Assembly: GCF_000739695.1 (NCBI RefSeq)
Contig: NZ_BBIO01000018.1
Coordinates: 1-64,000 of the forward strand
DNA: 64,000 nucleotides
Direction of reading: 5' to 3'
Source of the DNA: Tepidicaulis marinus
GTDB lineage: Bacteria > Pseudomonadota > Alphaproteobacteria > Parvibaculales > Parvibaculaceae
Shown here: positions 8,321 through 17,658 of the stretch, in pieces
Numbering within the stretch: position 1 is the stretch's first letter
Layout: every line of letters starts with the position of its first letter
The notes under the pieces: model-generated
What the model saw: the letters and a program-made list of their open reading frames with translations, nothing else
The model's database searches: none
What the model was told of the DNA's origin: nothing
Made by a program: the position numbers and the translations under genes

Positions 8321-9370
8321 TTATCCGTCTGCCAAAGCTGCAGGCTGCGCCAGCACCGCCGCGTGCAAGGAGCGGCCTGCCCAGGCGAGATCGCCCGCCG
8401 GAACACTGACGGCTTTGCGGCCCGGAAATAGCTCCGCTAGAATATCGCGCGCCCGCGCATCATGCGCATCGCCATATGCGGGCACCAGCAGCCCGCCATT
8501 TACCGGATAGAACCCGACATAAGAAAACTGCGCGCCGCGCCCTTCCGTTCCGGCAAAAAGATCGCGGGTGAGCGGCACATCGACGATCTCCAGTGCCCTG
8601 CCCCGCGCATCCTTTGCCGCTGAAAGCTGGGCGCGCGCATCGGCCAGCACTTCGGCTTGGACCGGGTCCGCCTCACTTCCGCATGCAACCGCAACACGGG
8701 CCGGGCCGGTGAACGCGGCAACCTGGTCCACATGACCGCCCGCTTCATCCTGCGCCATGCCGCCGCCCAACCAGATGATACGCCGGGCACCGCAGAACAT
8801 GGCCAGCGCTTCTTCGATTTCGCGGTGCGAATGTTCGCGGTTGCGGTTGCTGTCGAGCAGCACCGCCTCCGTCGCGATCAACGTGCCCGACCCATCCGCG
8901 CAAACCGCGCCGCCTTCCAGCACAAGCTCGCCTTCATAGCGTTTCAGACCGATCTCATCGAGCAGCTTGCCCGCCAGACGCCGGTCATTGTCGATATGGC
9001 GGAAATGCCCGCCCAGCCCGTCATATTGCCAGTCGATACCGGCAACACCGCCCATCCCGTCGATCACGAACATCGGCCCGTTATCGCGGATGCGCCCATC
9101 GTCCTGCGCCATGACATGCAATTCGACCGCGCTGTCGCGCCCGCAGGCAAAACGCGCGGTGGCCTCATCTTCTGGCCGCACGATGAGGCTCACGGGCTCG
9201 AACTCGGCAACGGCCCGCACGAGCCCTGCATAAGCGGCATGGGCCTGCGGCAGGCTTTCACCCCAGACATCCGCGCGGGCCGGCCACTCGACCCAGGTGC
9301 GCTCATGCGGTTCCCATTCGGCGGGAAGAAAAAATCCATCGGTGAGCGGGCTTTGATAAATGGGCTCCAT
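8321..9370 (-). CDS. Agmatine deiminase-family protein lacking the catalytic cysteine
   Basis: A 349-residue protein of the agmatine deiminase / peptidyl-arginine deiminase fold: EWEPHERTWVEWP near the start, IRDNGPMFV, LVLEGGAV, GGHVD. Agmatine deiminases convert agmatine to N-carbamoylputrescine through a C-terminal cysteine in a G-G-x-x-H-C-x-T-x-Q-x-P segment. Here that segment reads AGRSLHAAVLAQP: the His is kept (H336) but the Cys is Ala (A337, codon GCG at 8360-8362), and the glycine run and Thr/Gln are also altered. It is therefore probably not a normal deiminase: a pseudoenzyme or a changed chemistry. This ATG fits the family's N-terminus; an upstream extension to 9472 is unlikely. 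It is divergent from ridA. Confidence 0.82.
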   Translation of the reverse strand: MEPIYQSPLTDGFFLPAEWEPHERTWVEWPARADVWGESLPQAHAAYAGLVRAVAEFEPVSLIVRPEDEATARFACGRDSAVELHVMAQDDGRIRDNGPMFVIDGMGGVAGIDWQYDGLGGHFRHIDNDRRLAGKLLDEIGLKRYEGELVLEGGAVCADGSGTLIATEAVLLDSNRNREHSHREIEEALAMFCGARRIIWLGGGMAQDEAGGHVDQVAAFTGPARVAVACGSEADPVQAEVLADARAQLSAAKDARGRALEIVDVPLTRDLFAGTEGRGAQFSYVGFYPVNGGLLVPAYGDAHDARARDILAELFPGRKAVSVPAGDLAWAGRSLHAAVLAQPAALADG

Positions 9371-9486
9371 GATGCTCCGGAACTGTTGCGAATGAGAATT
9401 ACGGTGTAGGTTGAAGCGAGCACAGAGGCAGCCTTTAACGCAATGAAAAAAGCCCCAGATAAGGGCAAACACTATCGGGAAAGATC

Positions 9487-9969
9487 ATGGCAGGACCGGC
9501 AACGTCAGACGAAATCGAAAAACGCTTGAGCAATCTTGGTATCGCACTGCCTGCGCCGTCGGGCGCGGCGGGCAATTATGTGCCCTATGTGATCAGCGGC
9601 CAGCAGCTCTTCATTTCCGGTCAGGTGCCGCTTTCCCCCGAGGGGCTGAAGTTTCAAGGCAAGGTCGGAGACGCCTTCAGCCTGGAAGAGGGTCAGGAAG
9701 CGGCCCGGCTCTGCGCCATCAATATTCTGGCCCAAGCCAAAGCGGCCTGCGGGGGCGATCTTGCGCGCCTTCGCCGCTGCGTCAAACTCAGCGGCTTCGT
9801 CAATTCCACCCCGGATTTCGACCAGCAGCCCGCCGTGATCAACGGCGCCTCGGACCTCATGGTCGCGGTGCTCGGCGAGGCGGGCCGCCATGCGCGCACG
9901 GCGGTGAGCGCGGCGAACCTGCCCTTCAATGTCGCCGTTGAAATCGACGCCATCTTCGAAATCGCGTGA
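9487..9969 (+). CDS. RidA-family enamine/imine deaminase
   Basis: A 160-residue RidA (YjgF/YER057c/UK114) protein. The family hydrolyses reactive enamine or imine intermediates made by PLP enzymes and protects them from damage. The C-terminal segment HARTAVSAANLP followed by VAVEIDAIF contains the arginine that anchors the substrate carboxylate in active RidA proteins. The length is that of the longer subgroup (about 150-160 residues). It is divergent from the agmatine-deiminase-like gene, with about 115 bases between the two starts, so the pair may share a control region. Confidence 0.88.
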   Translation: MAGPATSDEIEKRLSNLGIALPAPSGAAGNYVPYVISGQQLFISGQVPLSPEGLKFQGKVGDAFSLEEGQEAARLCAINILAQAKAACGGDLARLRRCVKLSGFVNSTPDFDQQPAVINGASDLMVAVLGEAGRHARTAVSAANLPFNVAVEIDAIFEIA

Positions 9970-10044
9970 ACGCCCCCGCCCGTCATTTGCCTTGCCGCGC
10001 GGCAGCGCTAGACTCCTTTGCCGGAGGACCCCCCGGAGGACCTT

Positions 10045-11229
10045 ATGGGCGATGAAGAACAAGTCGTGATCCGCGTTGTACACGCCATCGGCGAGGTGAA
10101 AGCGGAAGAATGGGATGCCTGCGCCAACCCACCGGGCGAGCCGCGCAATCCCTTTATCTCCCATGCCTTTTTGAAAGCGCTGGAAGAAAGCGGCTCGGCC
10201 ACCCGCTCAACCGGCTGGGCGCCCTATCATCTCGTGATCGAGGAGCCGGGCGGCAGGCTGGCAGGCTGCCTGCCCATGTATCTGAAGAACCATAGCCGGG
10301 GCGAATATGTCTTCGATTACGGCTGGGCCGATGCTTTTGAGCGCGCGGGCGGGCGCTATTATCCGAAGCTCCAGGTCTCGGTGCCCTTTACGCCCGCCAG
10401 CGGCAGGCGGCTTCTTGCCCGCCCCGGCCCGGCGCGCGCCCATATCGAAAAAGAGCTTCTGGCAGGCGCCATGGAAGTCTGCCGCCAGCTCGAGGCCTCT
10501 TCCATCCACTTTACTTTTCTCCCCAAAGAGCAATGGGACGAGCTTGGCAAGATCGGTCTTCTGCAGCGCACCGATCAACAGTTCCACTGGACGAACAGGG
10601 ATTACGCGGCCTTCGACGATTTCCTCGCCGATCTTGCCTCGCGCAAACGCAAGAACCTGAAAAAGGAGCGCGCACGCGCTTTGGAAAACGATATCGAAAT
10701 CGAATGGGTGACGGGCGCGGAACTCACCGAAGATCACTGGGACGCGTTCTTCATGTTCTACATGGACACCGGCGCGCGCAAATGGGGCACGCCCTACCTC
10801 ACCCGCGAGTTTTTCAGCCTGATCAACGAGACCATGGCCGACGACACGCTGCTCATCATGGCAAAGCGCGAGGGGCGCTATATTGCCGGGGCCTTGAACT
10901 TCATCGGCTCGGAGACGCTCTTCGGGCGCAATTGGGGCTGCATCGAGGATCATCCCTTCCTGCATTTCGAATGCTGCTACTATCAGGCCATCGATTTTGC
11001 AATCTCGCGGGGCCTCAAAAAGGTCGAAGCCGGGGCGCAGGGCGCGCATAAGCTGGCGCGCGGCTATCTGCCCGAACATACCTATTCCGCCCATTACATC
11101 GCCAATCCGGGCCTGCGCGAGGCGGTGGGCGATTATCTGGAGCGCGAGCGCGCCTATATCGATCAGGATATCGAGATGCTTGGCGCGCACTCCCCCTTCA
11201 GGCACGATACGGGAAACGAAGAAATCTAA
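10045..11229 (+). CDS. FemAB-like / GNAT-fold acyltransferase (DUF482 family)
   Basis: A 394-residue cytoplasmic protein of the PF04339 (DUF482) family, often named peptidogalycan biosynthesis protein. Recognisable segments are NPFISHAFLKALEESG near the N-terminus, SRKRKNLKKERARA in the middle, and LFGRNWGCIEDHPFLHFECCYYQAIDFAI, then GAQGAHKLARGYLP in the C-terminal acyltransferase half. The substrate is unknown. GGAGGA four bases before the ATG fixes the start; the same ccggaggacc block occurs twice just upstream (10021-10030 and 10033-10042). The HIT gene follows after 28 bases, so the two are likely co-transcribed. Confidence 0.85.
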   Translation: MGDEEQVVIRVVHAIGEVKAEEWDACANPPGEPRNPFISHAFLKALEESGSATRSTGWAPYHLVIEEPGGRLAGCLPMYLKNHSRGEYVFDYGWADAFERAGGRYYPKLQVSVPFTPASGRRLLARPGPARAHIEKELLAGAMEVCRQLEASSIHFTFLPKEQWDELGKIGLLQRTDQQFHWTNRDYAAFDDFLADLASRKRKNLKKERARALENDIEIEWVTGAELTEDHWDAFFMFYMDTGARKWGTPYLTREFFSLINETMADDTLLIMAKREGRYIAGALNFIGSETLFGRNWGCIEDHPFLHFECCYYQAIDFAISRGLKKVEAGAQGAHKLARGYLPEHTYSAHYIANPGLREAVGDYLERERAYIDQDIEMLGAHSPFRHDTGNEEI

Positions 11230-11257
11230 TCTGACGCCAGAACAAGGGAGAAACCCG

Positions 11258-11677
11258 ATGGCCTATGATGACAGCAATGTCTTCGCGAAAATCCTTCGCG
11301 GGGAAATGCCCTCCATCGCGCTTTACGATGACGAGATGACCTATGCCTTCATGGATGTCATGCCGCAGGCGCCGGGGCACTGCCTTGTCATTCCGAAATT
11401 TCCCGCCGAAAACCTTTTCGATCTCGACGCCGACTATGCCGCCGCCATGGCGCGCACGGTGAAAAAACTCGCGCCCGCCGTGAAAAAAGCCATGGACGCG
11501 CCGGGCATCATGATCGCGCAGCTGAACGGGGCCGAGGCCGGTCAGACCGTCTTTCACATCCACACCCATATCATTCCGCGCTGGAACGGCATCGACCTGA
11601 AACTCCATGCCCGCGAGATGGCGGATATGGACGAGCTGAAAGCGCAGGCGGAAAAAATCAAAGCCGCGCTGAACTGA
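11258..11677 (+). CDS. HIT-family nucleotide hydrolase
   Basis: A 139-residue histidine-triad protein. The signature is VFHIHTHIIPR (three alternating His), preceded by NGAEAGQTVFH, as in Hint/HinT enzymes that hydrolyse AMP-lysine or other nucleoside phosphoramidates. The N-terminus NVFAKILRGEMPSIALYDD is typical. AAGGGAG upstream supports the start. It lies 28 bases after the FemAB-like gene and is followed by a lipoprotein gene after 33 bases, so a three-gene transcript up to the terminator near 13450 is likely. Confidence 0.92.
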   Translation: MAYDDSNVFAKILRGEMPSIALYDDEMTYAFMDVMPQAPGHCLVIPKFPAENLFDLDADYAAAMARTVKKLAPAVKKAMDAPGIMIAQLNGAEAGQTVFHIHTHIIPRWNGIDLKLHAREMADMDELKAQAEKIKAALN

Positions 11678-11710
11678 ACGCCGCCGGCTTCGGCATCAAA
11701 GGGGGAGAGA

Positions 11711-13405
11711 ATGGACAAGAAGAACAATCTGAAGATCGCGGCAGGCTTTGCCGCCGCGCTCGCTCTGGCAGCCTGCGACGACCAAAAAGCGGCGGAAGAT
11801 ACTGCGCCGGAGGAAATGCAGGCTCCTGCCGCGCAAGAAGAAAGCGCCGCGCCCGCCTCTTATAAACTTGAAAATGTCGTGCCGGGTTCCGCCTTCCACG
11901 GCATTCACGGCATCACCGAAACCTCCGACGGCAAATTGCTTGCGGGCAGTGTGCTCGGCCGCGCGATCTACGAGATCGACAAGGAGACGGGCACCGTCAG
12001 CATCTATGAAGCCCCGCCCACCGGCATGGCCGACGATCTGGAAGAAGGCCCGGACGGTGCACTCGGCTGGACCGCGTTTCTCGACGGCAAATATTATCTG
12101 CGCACCAAAGACGGCGAACTGCGCACCCTTGCCGAAGACCTGCCGGGGCTCAACTCCACCGCCTGGAACATGGAAGGCCGGCTCTTTGCAACGCAGGTCT
12201 TTCTCGGCGATGCGCTTTATGAGCTCGACCCGCAAGGCGTCGCTCCGCCGCGCAAGATCATGGAAGGCATGGGCGGCCTCAACGGCTTCGATTTCGGCCC
12301 GGACGGCAAACTTTACGGCCCGCTATGGTTCAAGGGCGAGATCGTCCGCGTCGATGTGGATGAAGCCACGCTCGAAACCGTGGCAACGGGCTTTAAGACA
12401 CCCGCTGCCGTTAATTTCGATTCCAGAGGCAATCTCTGGGCCGTCGATACGGCGGAAGGCGCGGTCTATAAAGTCGATATCGACGATGGCGCCCGCGTGA
12501 AAGTCGCCGATGTCGATGCCGCCATCGACAATCTGGCGATCACGGCGGACAACCGGCTCTTCATCACCAATATGGCGGATAATGCCATCATCGAAATCGA
12601 CACCGAAACGGGGGAAAGCACCCCGCTCGTCAAAGGTAAGCTGGCCGTCGCCGCCGATCTTGCGCTTGTGGAGGAAGACGGCCGCGAAGTGCTTTATGTC
12701 GGCGACGTTTTCGCGCTGCGCAAGGTCGACATTGCCGATGGCAGCGTCAGCGAAGTGGGCCGCGTCTTCGGTTCCAATATCGATTATCCGATTTCCGTTG
12801 CCGCGGCGCACGGGCGCATAGCGGTTGCCGGCTGGTCGGCCGGCGCCGTGCAGGCATTCGAGATCGGCGCGGCGGAGCTACCCGGTCCCCATCACGGTTT
12901 CAATGCGCCGACCGACGCCCTGCCCCTCGCGGATGGCAGCCTTCTCGTTGCCGAATATGGCCGCGGCGCGCTGGTGAAAGTCGCGGCGGATGATTGGAAA
13001 AACCGCACGGATTTCGTCACCGGCCTCAAAGGCCCCGCCAATCTCATGCAAGGCCCCGATGGGCGGATCTACCTGAGCGAGCAGCTTGCCGGACGCATCT
13101 CCACGCTCGATCTTGAAACCGGCACATTGACCCCCGTGGCAGAAGGGCTCGAAGGGCCGGAAGGGTTCGACATCGATACGGCAGGCAATCTCTATGTCGC
13201 CGAAGTCGGCGCGCGCCGGATCGCCCGCATCGACCTGTCCACATCTCAGAAAACCGTCATCGCCGAAGACCTGCCTATCGGCTTCGGCTTTGAAGGCGAT
13301 GTCCTGCCGCTCAACGTGCCGACCGGCGTTGCCGTTGCCAAGGACGGGTCGGTCTATTTCACCTCCGACATCGAAGCGGCGCTCTATAAACTCACGCCGC
13401 AATAA
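11711..13405 (+). CDS. Lipoprotein with NHL/SMP-30-like beta-propeller repeats
   Basis: A 564-residue secreted lipoprotein. Residues 1-21 are a signal sequence ending in the lipobox LALAAC, with C22 to be lipidated. A low-complexity acidic/Ala linker (23-50) leads to two consecutive propeller-like regions with repeats of the form GPDGKLY, RGNLWAVD, AGNLYVAE and DGSVYFTSD, about every 40-45 residues. Such repeats resemble gluconolactonase/NHL proteins; no catalytic metal ligands could be assigned, so enzyme activity is unproven. It probably sits in the outer membrane facing the periplasm. A strong terminator follows the stop. Confidence 0.8.
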   Translation: MDKKNNLKIAAGFAAALALAACDDQKAAEDTAPEEMQAPAAQEESAAPASYKLENVVPGSAFHGIHGITETSDGKLLAGSVLGRAIYEIDKETGTVSIYEAPPTGMADDLEEGPDGALGWTAFLDGKYYLRTKDGELRTLAEDLPGLNSTAWNMEGRLFATQVFLGDALYELDPQGVAPPRKIMEGMGGLNGFDFGPDGKLYGPLWFKGEIVRVDVDEATLETVATGFKTPAAVNFDSRGNLWAVDTAEGAVYKVDIDDGARVKVADVDAAIDNLAITADNRLFITNMADNAIIEIDTETGESTPLVKGKLAVAADLALVEEDGREVLYVGDVFALRKVDIADGSVSEVGRVFGSNIDYPISVAAAHGRIAVAGWSAGAVQAFEIGAAELPGPHHGFNAPTDALPLADGSLLVAEYGRGALVKVAADDWKNRTDFVTGLKGPANLMQGPDGRIYLSEQLAGRISTLDLETGTLTPVAEGLEGPEGFDIDTAGNLYVAEVGARRIARIDLSTSQKTVIAEDLPIGFGFEGDVLPLNVPTGVAVAKDGSVYFTSDIEAALYKLTPQ

Positions 13406-13427
13406 GCGCGTTTTCCAGGCACCAAAA

Positions 13428-13465
13428 AAAGGCGGGACCCGGTAAGGGACCCGCCTTTCTTTTCA
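13428..13465. terminator. Bidirectional intrinsic terminator
   Basis: Stem AAAGGCGGG / CCCGCCTTT (13428-13436 with 13450-13458), one A-A mismatch, inner CCC/GGG and a GGTAA loop. A-rich on the left and T-rich on the right, it serves both the lipoprotein gene (plus) and the VOC gene (minus). Confidence 0.88.
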
Positions 13466-13482
13466 GCTTCCCGCCTCATGGC

Positions 13483-13851
13483 TTAGCCGAGATGGAACAC
13501 CACCAGCTTGTTGCCGTCGAGATCGCGGAAATAACCGCCATAGAAATTATCCGTGCGCGGGCCGGGATCGCCTTCATTCGTCGCGCCAAGCTCCAGCGCT
13601 TTAGCGTGGAACTGGTCCACCACTTCGCGTGACGGCGCGGCGATGGCCGGCATCACGCCGTTGCCGACCGTGGCGGGGCTGCCGTCATGCGGCTTCGTCA
13701 CAGCCAGCATCGCGCCATTGCCATTGCCCCACATTACGAAACGGCCCGGATCCGTCGCGGCCTGTTTGGCGCCCACCAGCGGCACAAGCTGCTCGTAGAA
13801 AGCCACCGCTTTATCCAGGTCGTTCGTCCCGATCATCAAGTAACCCAGCAT
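13483..13851 (-). CDS. VOC (glyoxalase/bleomycin-resistance) family protein
   Basis: A 122-residue single vicinal-oxygen-chelate protein: MLGYLMIGTNDLDKAVAFYEQL at the start, FVMWGNGNGAMLAVT in the middle, and a C-terminal NFYGGYFRDLDGNKL, the typical strand with the metal-binding Asp/Glu region. Similar small proteins are annotated as glyoxalases or dioxygenase-like but most have no known substrate. Only one betaalphabetabetabeta pair is present, so it should work as a dimer. It is a lone gene flanked by a terminator. Confidence 0.82.
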   Translation of the reverse strand: MLGYLMIGTNDLDKAVAFYEQLVPLVGAKQAATDPGRFVMWGNGNGAMLAVTKPHDGSPATVGNGVMPAIAAPSREVVDQFHAKALELGATNEGDPGPRTDNFYGGYFRDLDGNKLVVFHLG

Positions 13852-14060
13852 CCCTGTTCTCCTTCATTGTCGCGGCGGTTCTATGCCCGCCTTCAGGTGG
13901 CATCACTTAACAGCATCCACGCTCGCCCCTGCAAGCGGTCAGGCCAATTCCCCGGCAGATAAAATAACGTGGCGGCGGGGCCAATTCATCACAATTGCGT
14001 GTTGTCAATTTGGCCTGGAAAAGTCCATGCAGCGTCTTTTGTCAAAGAGGGGGATGAGAC

Positions 14061-14267
14061 ATGTGGGCGATCGTCGCCGTTACCTTGCACCTGCTCGCCG
14101 GGCCGGATGTATATGTCATTACGGATGCAGGCACATTTGAAACGAAGGAAGCCTGCGAGGCGGAAATCGCAAAATCCGTTCCGGCAAAACTCGAAGGCGC
14201 GGCGCTGGAAGAATACAAAGCCGGCAGCCGGGGCTATATGTGCATCAAGGCCATCGAGCCGAAATAA
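14061..14267 (+). CDS. Small exported protein of unknown function
   Basis: A 68-residue open frame with GGGGGATGAGAC before the ATG and a strong terminator 20 bases after the stop, so it is an independent transcription unit and likely real. The first 14 residues are hydrophobic and could be a signal or anchor. The rest is charged and has two cysteines, one in KEACEAEI and one in YMCIKA, spaced to allow a disulfide. I do not recognise the family; short proteins with this ETKEACEA pattern occur as hypothetical proteins in alphaproteobacteria. Confidence 0.65.
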   Translation: MWAIVAVTLHLLAGPDVYVITDAGTFETKEACEAEIAKSVPAKLEGAALEEYKAGSRGYMCIKAIEPK

Positions 14268-14288
14268 GCAGCCCATCTGCTGAAAAGA

Positions 14289-14320
14289 AAAGGCCGCCCT
14301 CACCGGGGCGGCCTTTCGTT
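14289..14320. terminator. Bidirectional intrinsic terminator
   Basis: An 11-base perfect stem AAAGGCCGCCC / GGGCGGCCTTT with a six-base loop, T-rich on both strands. It ends the small exported-protein gene on plus and clpA on minus. Confidence 0.9.
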
Positions 14321-16707
14321 TATTCGACCATGAGCGGCACTTTGGGGACGGAAGACCCGCCGCCCGGCGAATTGCCGCCGTCGCCGCCCGGCTTTTTCGG
14401 ACCCGAGCCCTTGCCGTTCTTCTGCGAACGTTTTTTAGGCGGCGGGGCCGGCTCGAATTCGAAGCTGAGCGCATCGTTCTTGACGATGACGCGCACCACG
14501 CCGCCATGCTTCAACTCACCGAAGAGCACTTCATCGGCGAGCGGCTTCTTGATGTGCTCCTGAATGACGCGGGACATGGGCCGCGCGCCCATCTGCTGGT
14601 CATAGCCATGACCGACAAGCCATTGCGTCGCCTCCGGCGTCAGCTCGATGGTGATGTGACGGTCGGCAAGCTGCGCTTCGAGCTGCATGACGAATTTCTC
14701 GACCACGCGGGCAATGACCTCTTCGGGCAGATTGCCGAAGGGGATTACCGCATCGAGGCGGTTGCGGAATTCGGGCGTGAAGAGCTTCTTCACCGCTTCC
14801 TCGTCTTCCCCTTCCCGCTTGGTGCGGCCGAAACCGATCGGCTCTTTCGCCATATCGCTGGCGCCCGCATTGGTGGTCATGATCAGCACCACATTGCGGA
14901 AGTCGATCTGCTTGCCGTTATGGTCGGTCAGCTTGCCGTGATCCATCACCTGCAAGAGGATGTTGAAGAGATCCGGATGCGCCTTCTCGATCTCGTCGAG
15001 CAAGAGCACGCAGTGCGGATGCTGGTCGACACCGTCGGTCAGAAGTCCGCCCTGGTCGAAGCCGACATAGCCGGGCGGCGCGCCGATGAGACGCGACACC
15101 GTGTGCCGCTCCATATATTCGGACATGTCGAAACGTAAGAGCTCGACGCCCATGATGCTGGCGAGCTGACGGGCAACCTCGGTCTTGCCGACGCCGGTCG
15201 GACCGGAGAAGAGATAGGACCCGATCGGCTTTTCCGGCTCGCGCAGGCCCGCCCGCGACAGTTTGATCGCGGAGGCAAGCGCATCGATCGCTTCGTTCTG
15301 GCCGAAGACCACGCGCTTGAGCTCGTTGCCCAGATCGCGCAGCTTTTCCGTGTCGCTCTTGGAAACGGATTTCGGCGGAATGCGCGCCATCGTGGCGATG
15401 ACTTCCTCGATCTCCTTCACACCGATGGTTTTCTTGCGCCGCGATTCCGGCAGGATCATCTGCCGCGCGCCCGCCTCGTCGATCACATCGATGGCTTTGT
15501 CCGGCAATTTGCGGTCCGCCATATATTTCGACGACAGCTCCACCGCCGACTTCACCGCTTCATTGGTGTAGCGCAGCCCGTGGAACTCCTCGAAATAGGG
15601 CTTGAGGCCTTTGAGAATCTTGATCGTGTCGGGCACCGACGGCTCGGTCACGTCGATCTTCTGGAAGCGGCGCACCAGCGCACGGTCCTTTTCGAAGTGC
15701 TGACGGTATTCCTTATAAGTGGTCGAGCCGATGCAGCGCAGCGTGCCGCTGGCAAGCGCGGGCTTGAGCAGGTTGGAGGCATCCATCGCCCCGCCGCTCG
15801 TCGCGCCAGCGCCGATGACGGTGTGAATCTCGTCGATGAACATCACCGCGCCCGGATAATCCTCAAGTTCCTTGATGACCGCCTTGATGCGCTCTTCGAA
15901 ATCGCCGCGATAGCGCGTACCGGCCAGCAGCGTGCCCATATCGAGGGAGAAGATCGTGGCGTCTTTGAGAACTTCCGGCACCTCGCCATTGACGATCTTG
16001 CGGGCAAGGCCTTCGGCAATCGCCGTCTTGCCGACGCCGGGATCGCCGACGAAAAGCGGGTTGTTCTTCTGGCGGCGGCAGAGAATCTGGATTGTGCGTT
16101 CGACTTCCTTGTCGCGCCCGATCAAGGGGTCGATCTTGCCCTTCGACGCTTTCTCGTTGAGATTGACGCAATAAGCTTCCAGCGCTTCCGTCGTGCCTTT
16201 CGCGCCGCCTTCTTCCGTCACAGCCTCTTCCTCGACGCCGCGCACGGGGCGGGCCTCGTTCATATCGGCGCGCTTGGCGATGCCGTGGCTGATATAGTTC
16301 ACCGCGTCATAGCGCGTCATATCCTGCTCTTGCAGGAAGTAAGCGGCATGGCTCTCGCGCTCGGCGAACATGGCGACCAGCACATTGGCGCCCGTCACTT
16401 CTTCGCGGCCGGAGGATTGAACGTGAATGACGGCGCGCTGAATGACGCGCTGGAAGCCTGCCGTCGGCTTGGCTTCCTCGCCATCGTCGATGATGAGGCT
16501 CTGCAATTCGTTGTCCACATATTGGACAAGCTGCTGGCGCAAATGTTCCAGATCGACATTGCAGGCGCGCATGACCGCTGCCGAGTCCCGATCGTCGATC
16601 AAGGCCAGCAACAGGTGTTCAAGCGTGGCGTATTCGTGCTTTCGCTCATTAGCCAAAGCCAACGCTCTGTGAAGACCTTCTTCGAGACTACGGGACAATG
16701 ATGGCAC
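14320..16707 (-). CDS. clpA: ATP-dependent Clp protease ATP-binding subunit ClpA
   Basis: AAA+ unfoldase of 795 residues that feeds substrates, including N-degron proteins delivered by ClpS, into ClpP. It has the ClpA N-terminal domain ([18 protein letters not shown]), a first AAA module with Walker A GDPGVGKT and Walker B VMFIDEIH, and a second with GPTGVGKT and [12 protein letters not shown]. The C-terminus after [12 protein letters not shown] is a Pro/Lys/Gly-rich tail typical of alphaproteobacterial ClpA. The start is GTG (MPSLSRS), matching the family N-terminus, with AGGA upstream. It follows clpS, the usual partner order. Confidence 0.96.
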   Translation of the reverse strand: MPSLSRSLEEGLHRALALANERKHEYATLEHLLLALIDDRDSAAVMRACNVDLEHLRQQLVQYVDNELQSLIIDDGEEAKPTAGFQRVIQRAVIHVQSSGREEVTGANVLVAMFAERESHAAYFLQEQDMTRYDAVNYISHGIAKRADMNEARPVRGVEEEAVTEEGGAKGTTEALEAYCVNLNEKASKGKIDPLIGRDKEVERTIQILCRRQKNNPLFVGDPGVGKTAIAEGLARKIVNGEVPEVLKDATIFSLDMGTLLAGTRYRGDFEERIKAVIKELEDYPGAVMFIDEIHTVIGAGATSGGAMDASNLLKPALASGTLRCIGSTTYKEYRQHFEKDRALVRRFQKIDVTEPSVPDTIKILKGLKPYFEEFHGLRYTNEAVKSAVELSSKYMADRKLPDKAIDVIDEAGARQMILPESRRKKTIGVKEIEEVIATMARIPPKSVSKSDTEKLRDLGNELKRVVFGQNEAIDALASAIKLSRAGLREPEKPIGSYLFSGPTGVGKTEVARQLASIMGVELLRFDMSEYMERHTVSRLIGAPPGYVGFDQGGLLTDGVDQHPHCVLLLDEIEKAHPDLFNILLQVMDHGKLTDHNGKQIDFRNVVLIMTTNAGASDMAKEPIGFGRTKREGEDEEAVKKLFTPEFRNRLDAVIPFGNLPEEVIARVVEKFVMQLEAQLADRHITIELTPEATQWLVGHGYDQQMGARPMSRVIQEHIKKPLADEVLFGELKHGGVVRVIVKNDALSFEFEPAPPPKKRSQKNGKGSGPKKPGGDGGNSPGGGSSVPKVPLMVE

Positions 16708-16782
16708 GTGTTTGTTCCTGCTATCTGAATGTTACCGTTTGAAAGCGCGTCCCTCTCTCCTCAACCTTTTGTCTCGGCAGCG

Positions 16783-17211
16783 CTAATCCCGTTCCATCGT
16801 ACACTGTAACGGGTGTTGATGTTGGCGTGAAAAATCCACGACTTGAGTCACTTTGGTTTCGGCGACTTCATATGTGTAGACACCGCAGATGCCGACCCCG
16901 TGCTGATGCACATGCAGCATGATCTGCGCGGCCTCTTCCGGGCCCTTGTTGAAAAACCGCTCCAAAATATGAACGACAAACTCCATGGGCGTGTAATCGT
17001 CGTTGAGCAGCAGCACCTTGTACATGGACGGCTTCTGGGTCTTGGGCTTCGTCTTGGTTATGACGCCCGTCCCCGTGCCGCCCTGCCCGCCGATATCCTC
17101 GTCGCCGTCTTCCGAAAGGCGCCAAGGCGAAAAAGACGGGAAAACAGGTTGAAGAGCCATGCCATGCGGCGCCTGCCCGCCGGTGGCGAGCCCCGCCGAA
17201 CGCTCCGACAT
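16783..17211 (-). CDS. clpS: ATP-dependent Clp protease adaptor ClpS
   Basis: ClpS hands proteins with N-degron residues to ClpAP. The core has the substrate-pocket motif [10 protein letters not shown], the helix [13 protein letters not shown], and HVHQHG followed by [11 protein letters not shown], all family hallmarks. The core begins only about 60 residues into this frame, so the start is uncertain: in-frame starts also occur at 17301, 17259, 17238 and 17160, none with a clear ribosome binding site. The chosen ATG (MSERSAG) gives 142 residues. It lies just upstream of clpA on the same strand. Confidence 0.92.
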   Translation of the reverse strand: MSERSAGLATGGQAPHGMALQPVFPSFSPWRLSEDGDEDIGGQGGTGTGVITKTKPKTQKPSMYKVLLLNDDYTPMEFVVHILERFFNKGPEEAAQIMLHVHQHGVGICGVYTYEVAETKVTQVVDFSRQHQHPLQCTMERD

Positions 17212-17658
17212 TTCAGAAATATCCAGCTTAATCAACATCTTAGCGTGTCGTTCCCGCATAACTTCCCGTAAAATCACCGAAACGGAATTCCCCGTGCTCA
17301 TATTACATAGGAAAAATTCAAACTAATGAAAGAGCCGCATTCAAGGTGCGCCTCTCCGAAAGCCGCGCAAATCCTGCGAATTCACGCAGCAAGCCTGCCA
17401 TGAACCGCCCGGTCCGGACAAGCAGCCCGCCCGGCTTGCCCGCGTTCGAGGCCGATTTCGCGCCGCGCGTGCCCAGATTGCAAATAAAGTTAAAGACAAA
17501 TTTTTACCTTAACGAAGGGGTAATTACGCCTCCCCTAATGTGGATCCCTGAAAACGGTGCAGAAATTGCAGGATTTTTCCTGCGGCATCTTGGATTTTAC
17601 ACAAACTGACAGTACTGTGATGCAGGGATCAGGGGTTTTTGTAACTGAGCGGGTTTCC
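17212..17658. other. Intergenic region between clpS and the carboxypeptidase gene
   Basis: No convincing gene. It should hold divergent promoters. Visible items are an AT-rich block (about 17480-17525), a small hairpin GCAGGA-TTTT-TCCTGC at 17568-17583, and a 10-base palindrome ACAGTACTGT at 17609-17618. The palindrome overlaps a possible -10 element (TACTGT) 17 bases after TTGGAT, which could be the carboxypeptidase promoter. The right part is also in frame with the downstream gene but looks non-coding. Confidence 0.4.

Noticed and set aside
9371-9472. N-terminal extension of the agmatine-deiminase-like protein
   Set aside because: The family N-terminus begins at the ATG at 9370; the upstream in-frame part has no homology pattern and would leave very little room before the divergent ridA.
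17568-17583. Hairpin GCAGGA-TTTT-TCCTGC as a terminator for clpS or the carboxypeptidase
   Set aside because: It lies before the carboxypeptidase gene, not after a gene end, and has no T-run in a suitable place.
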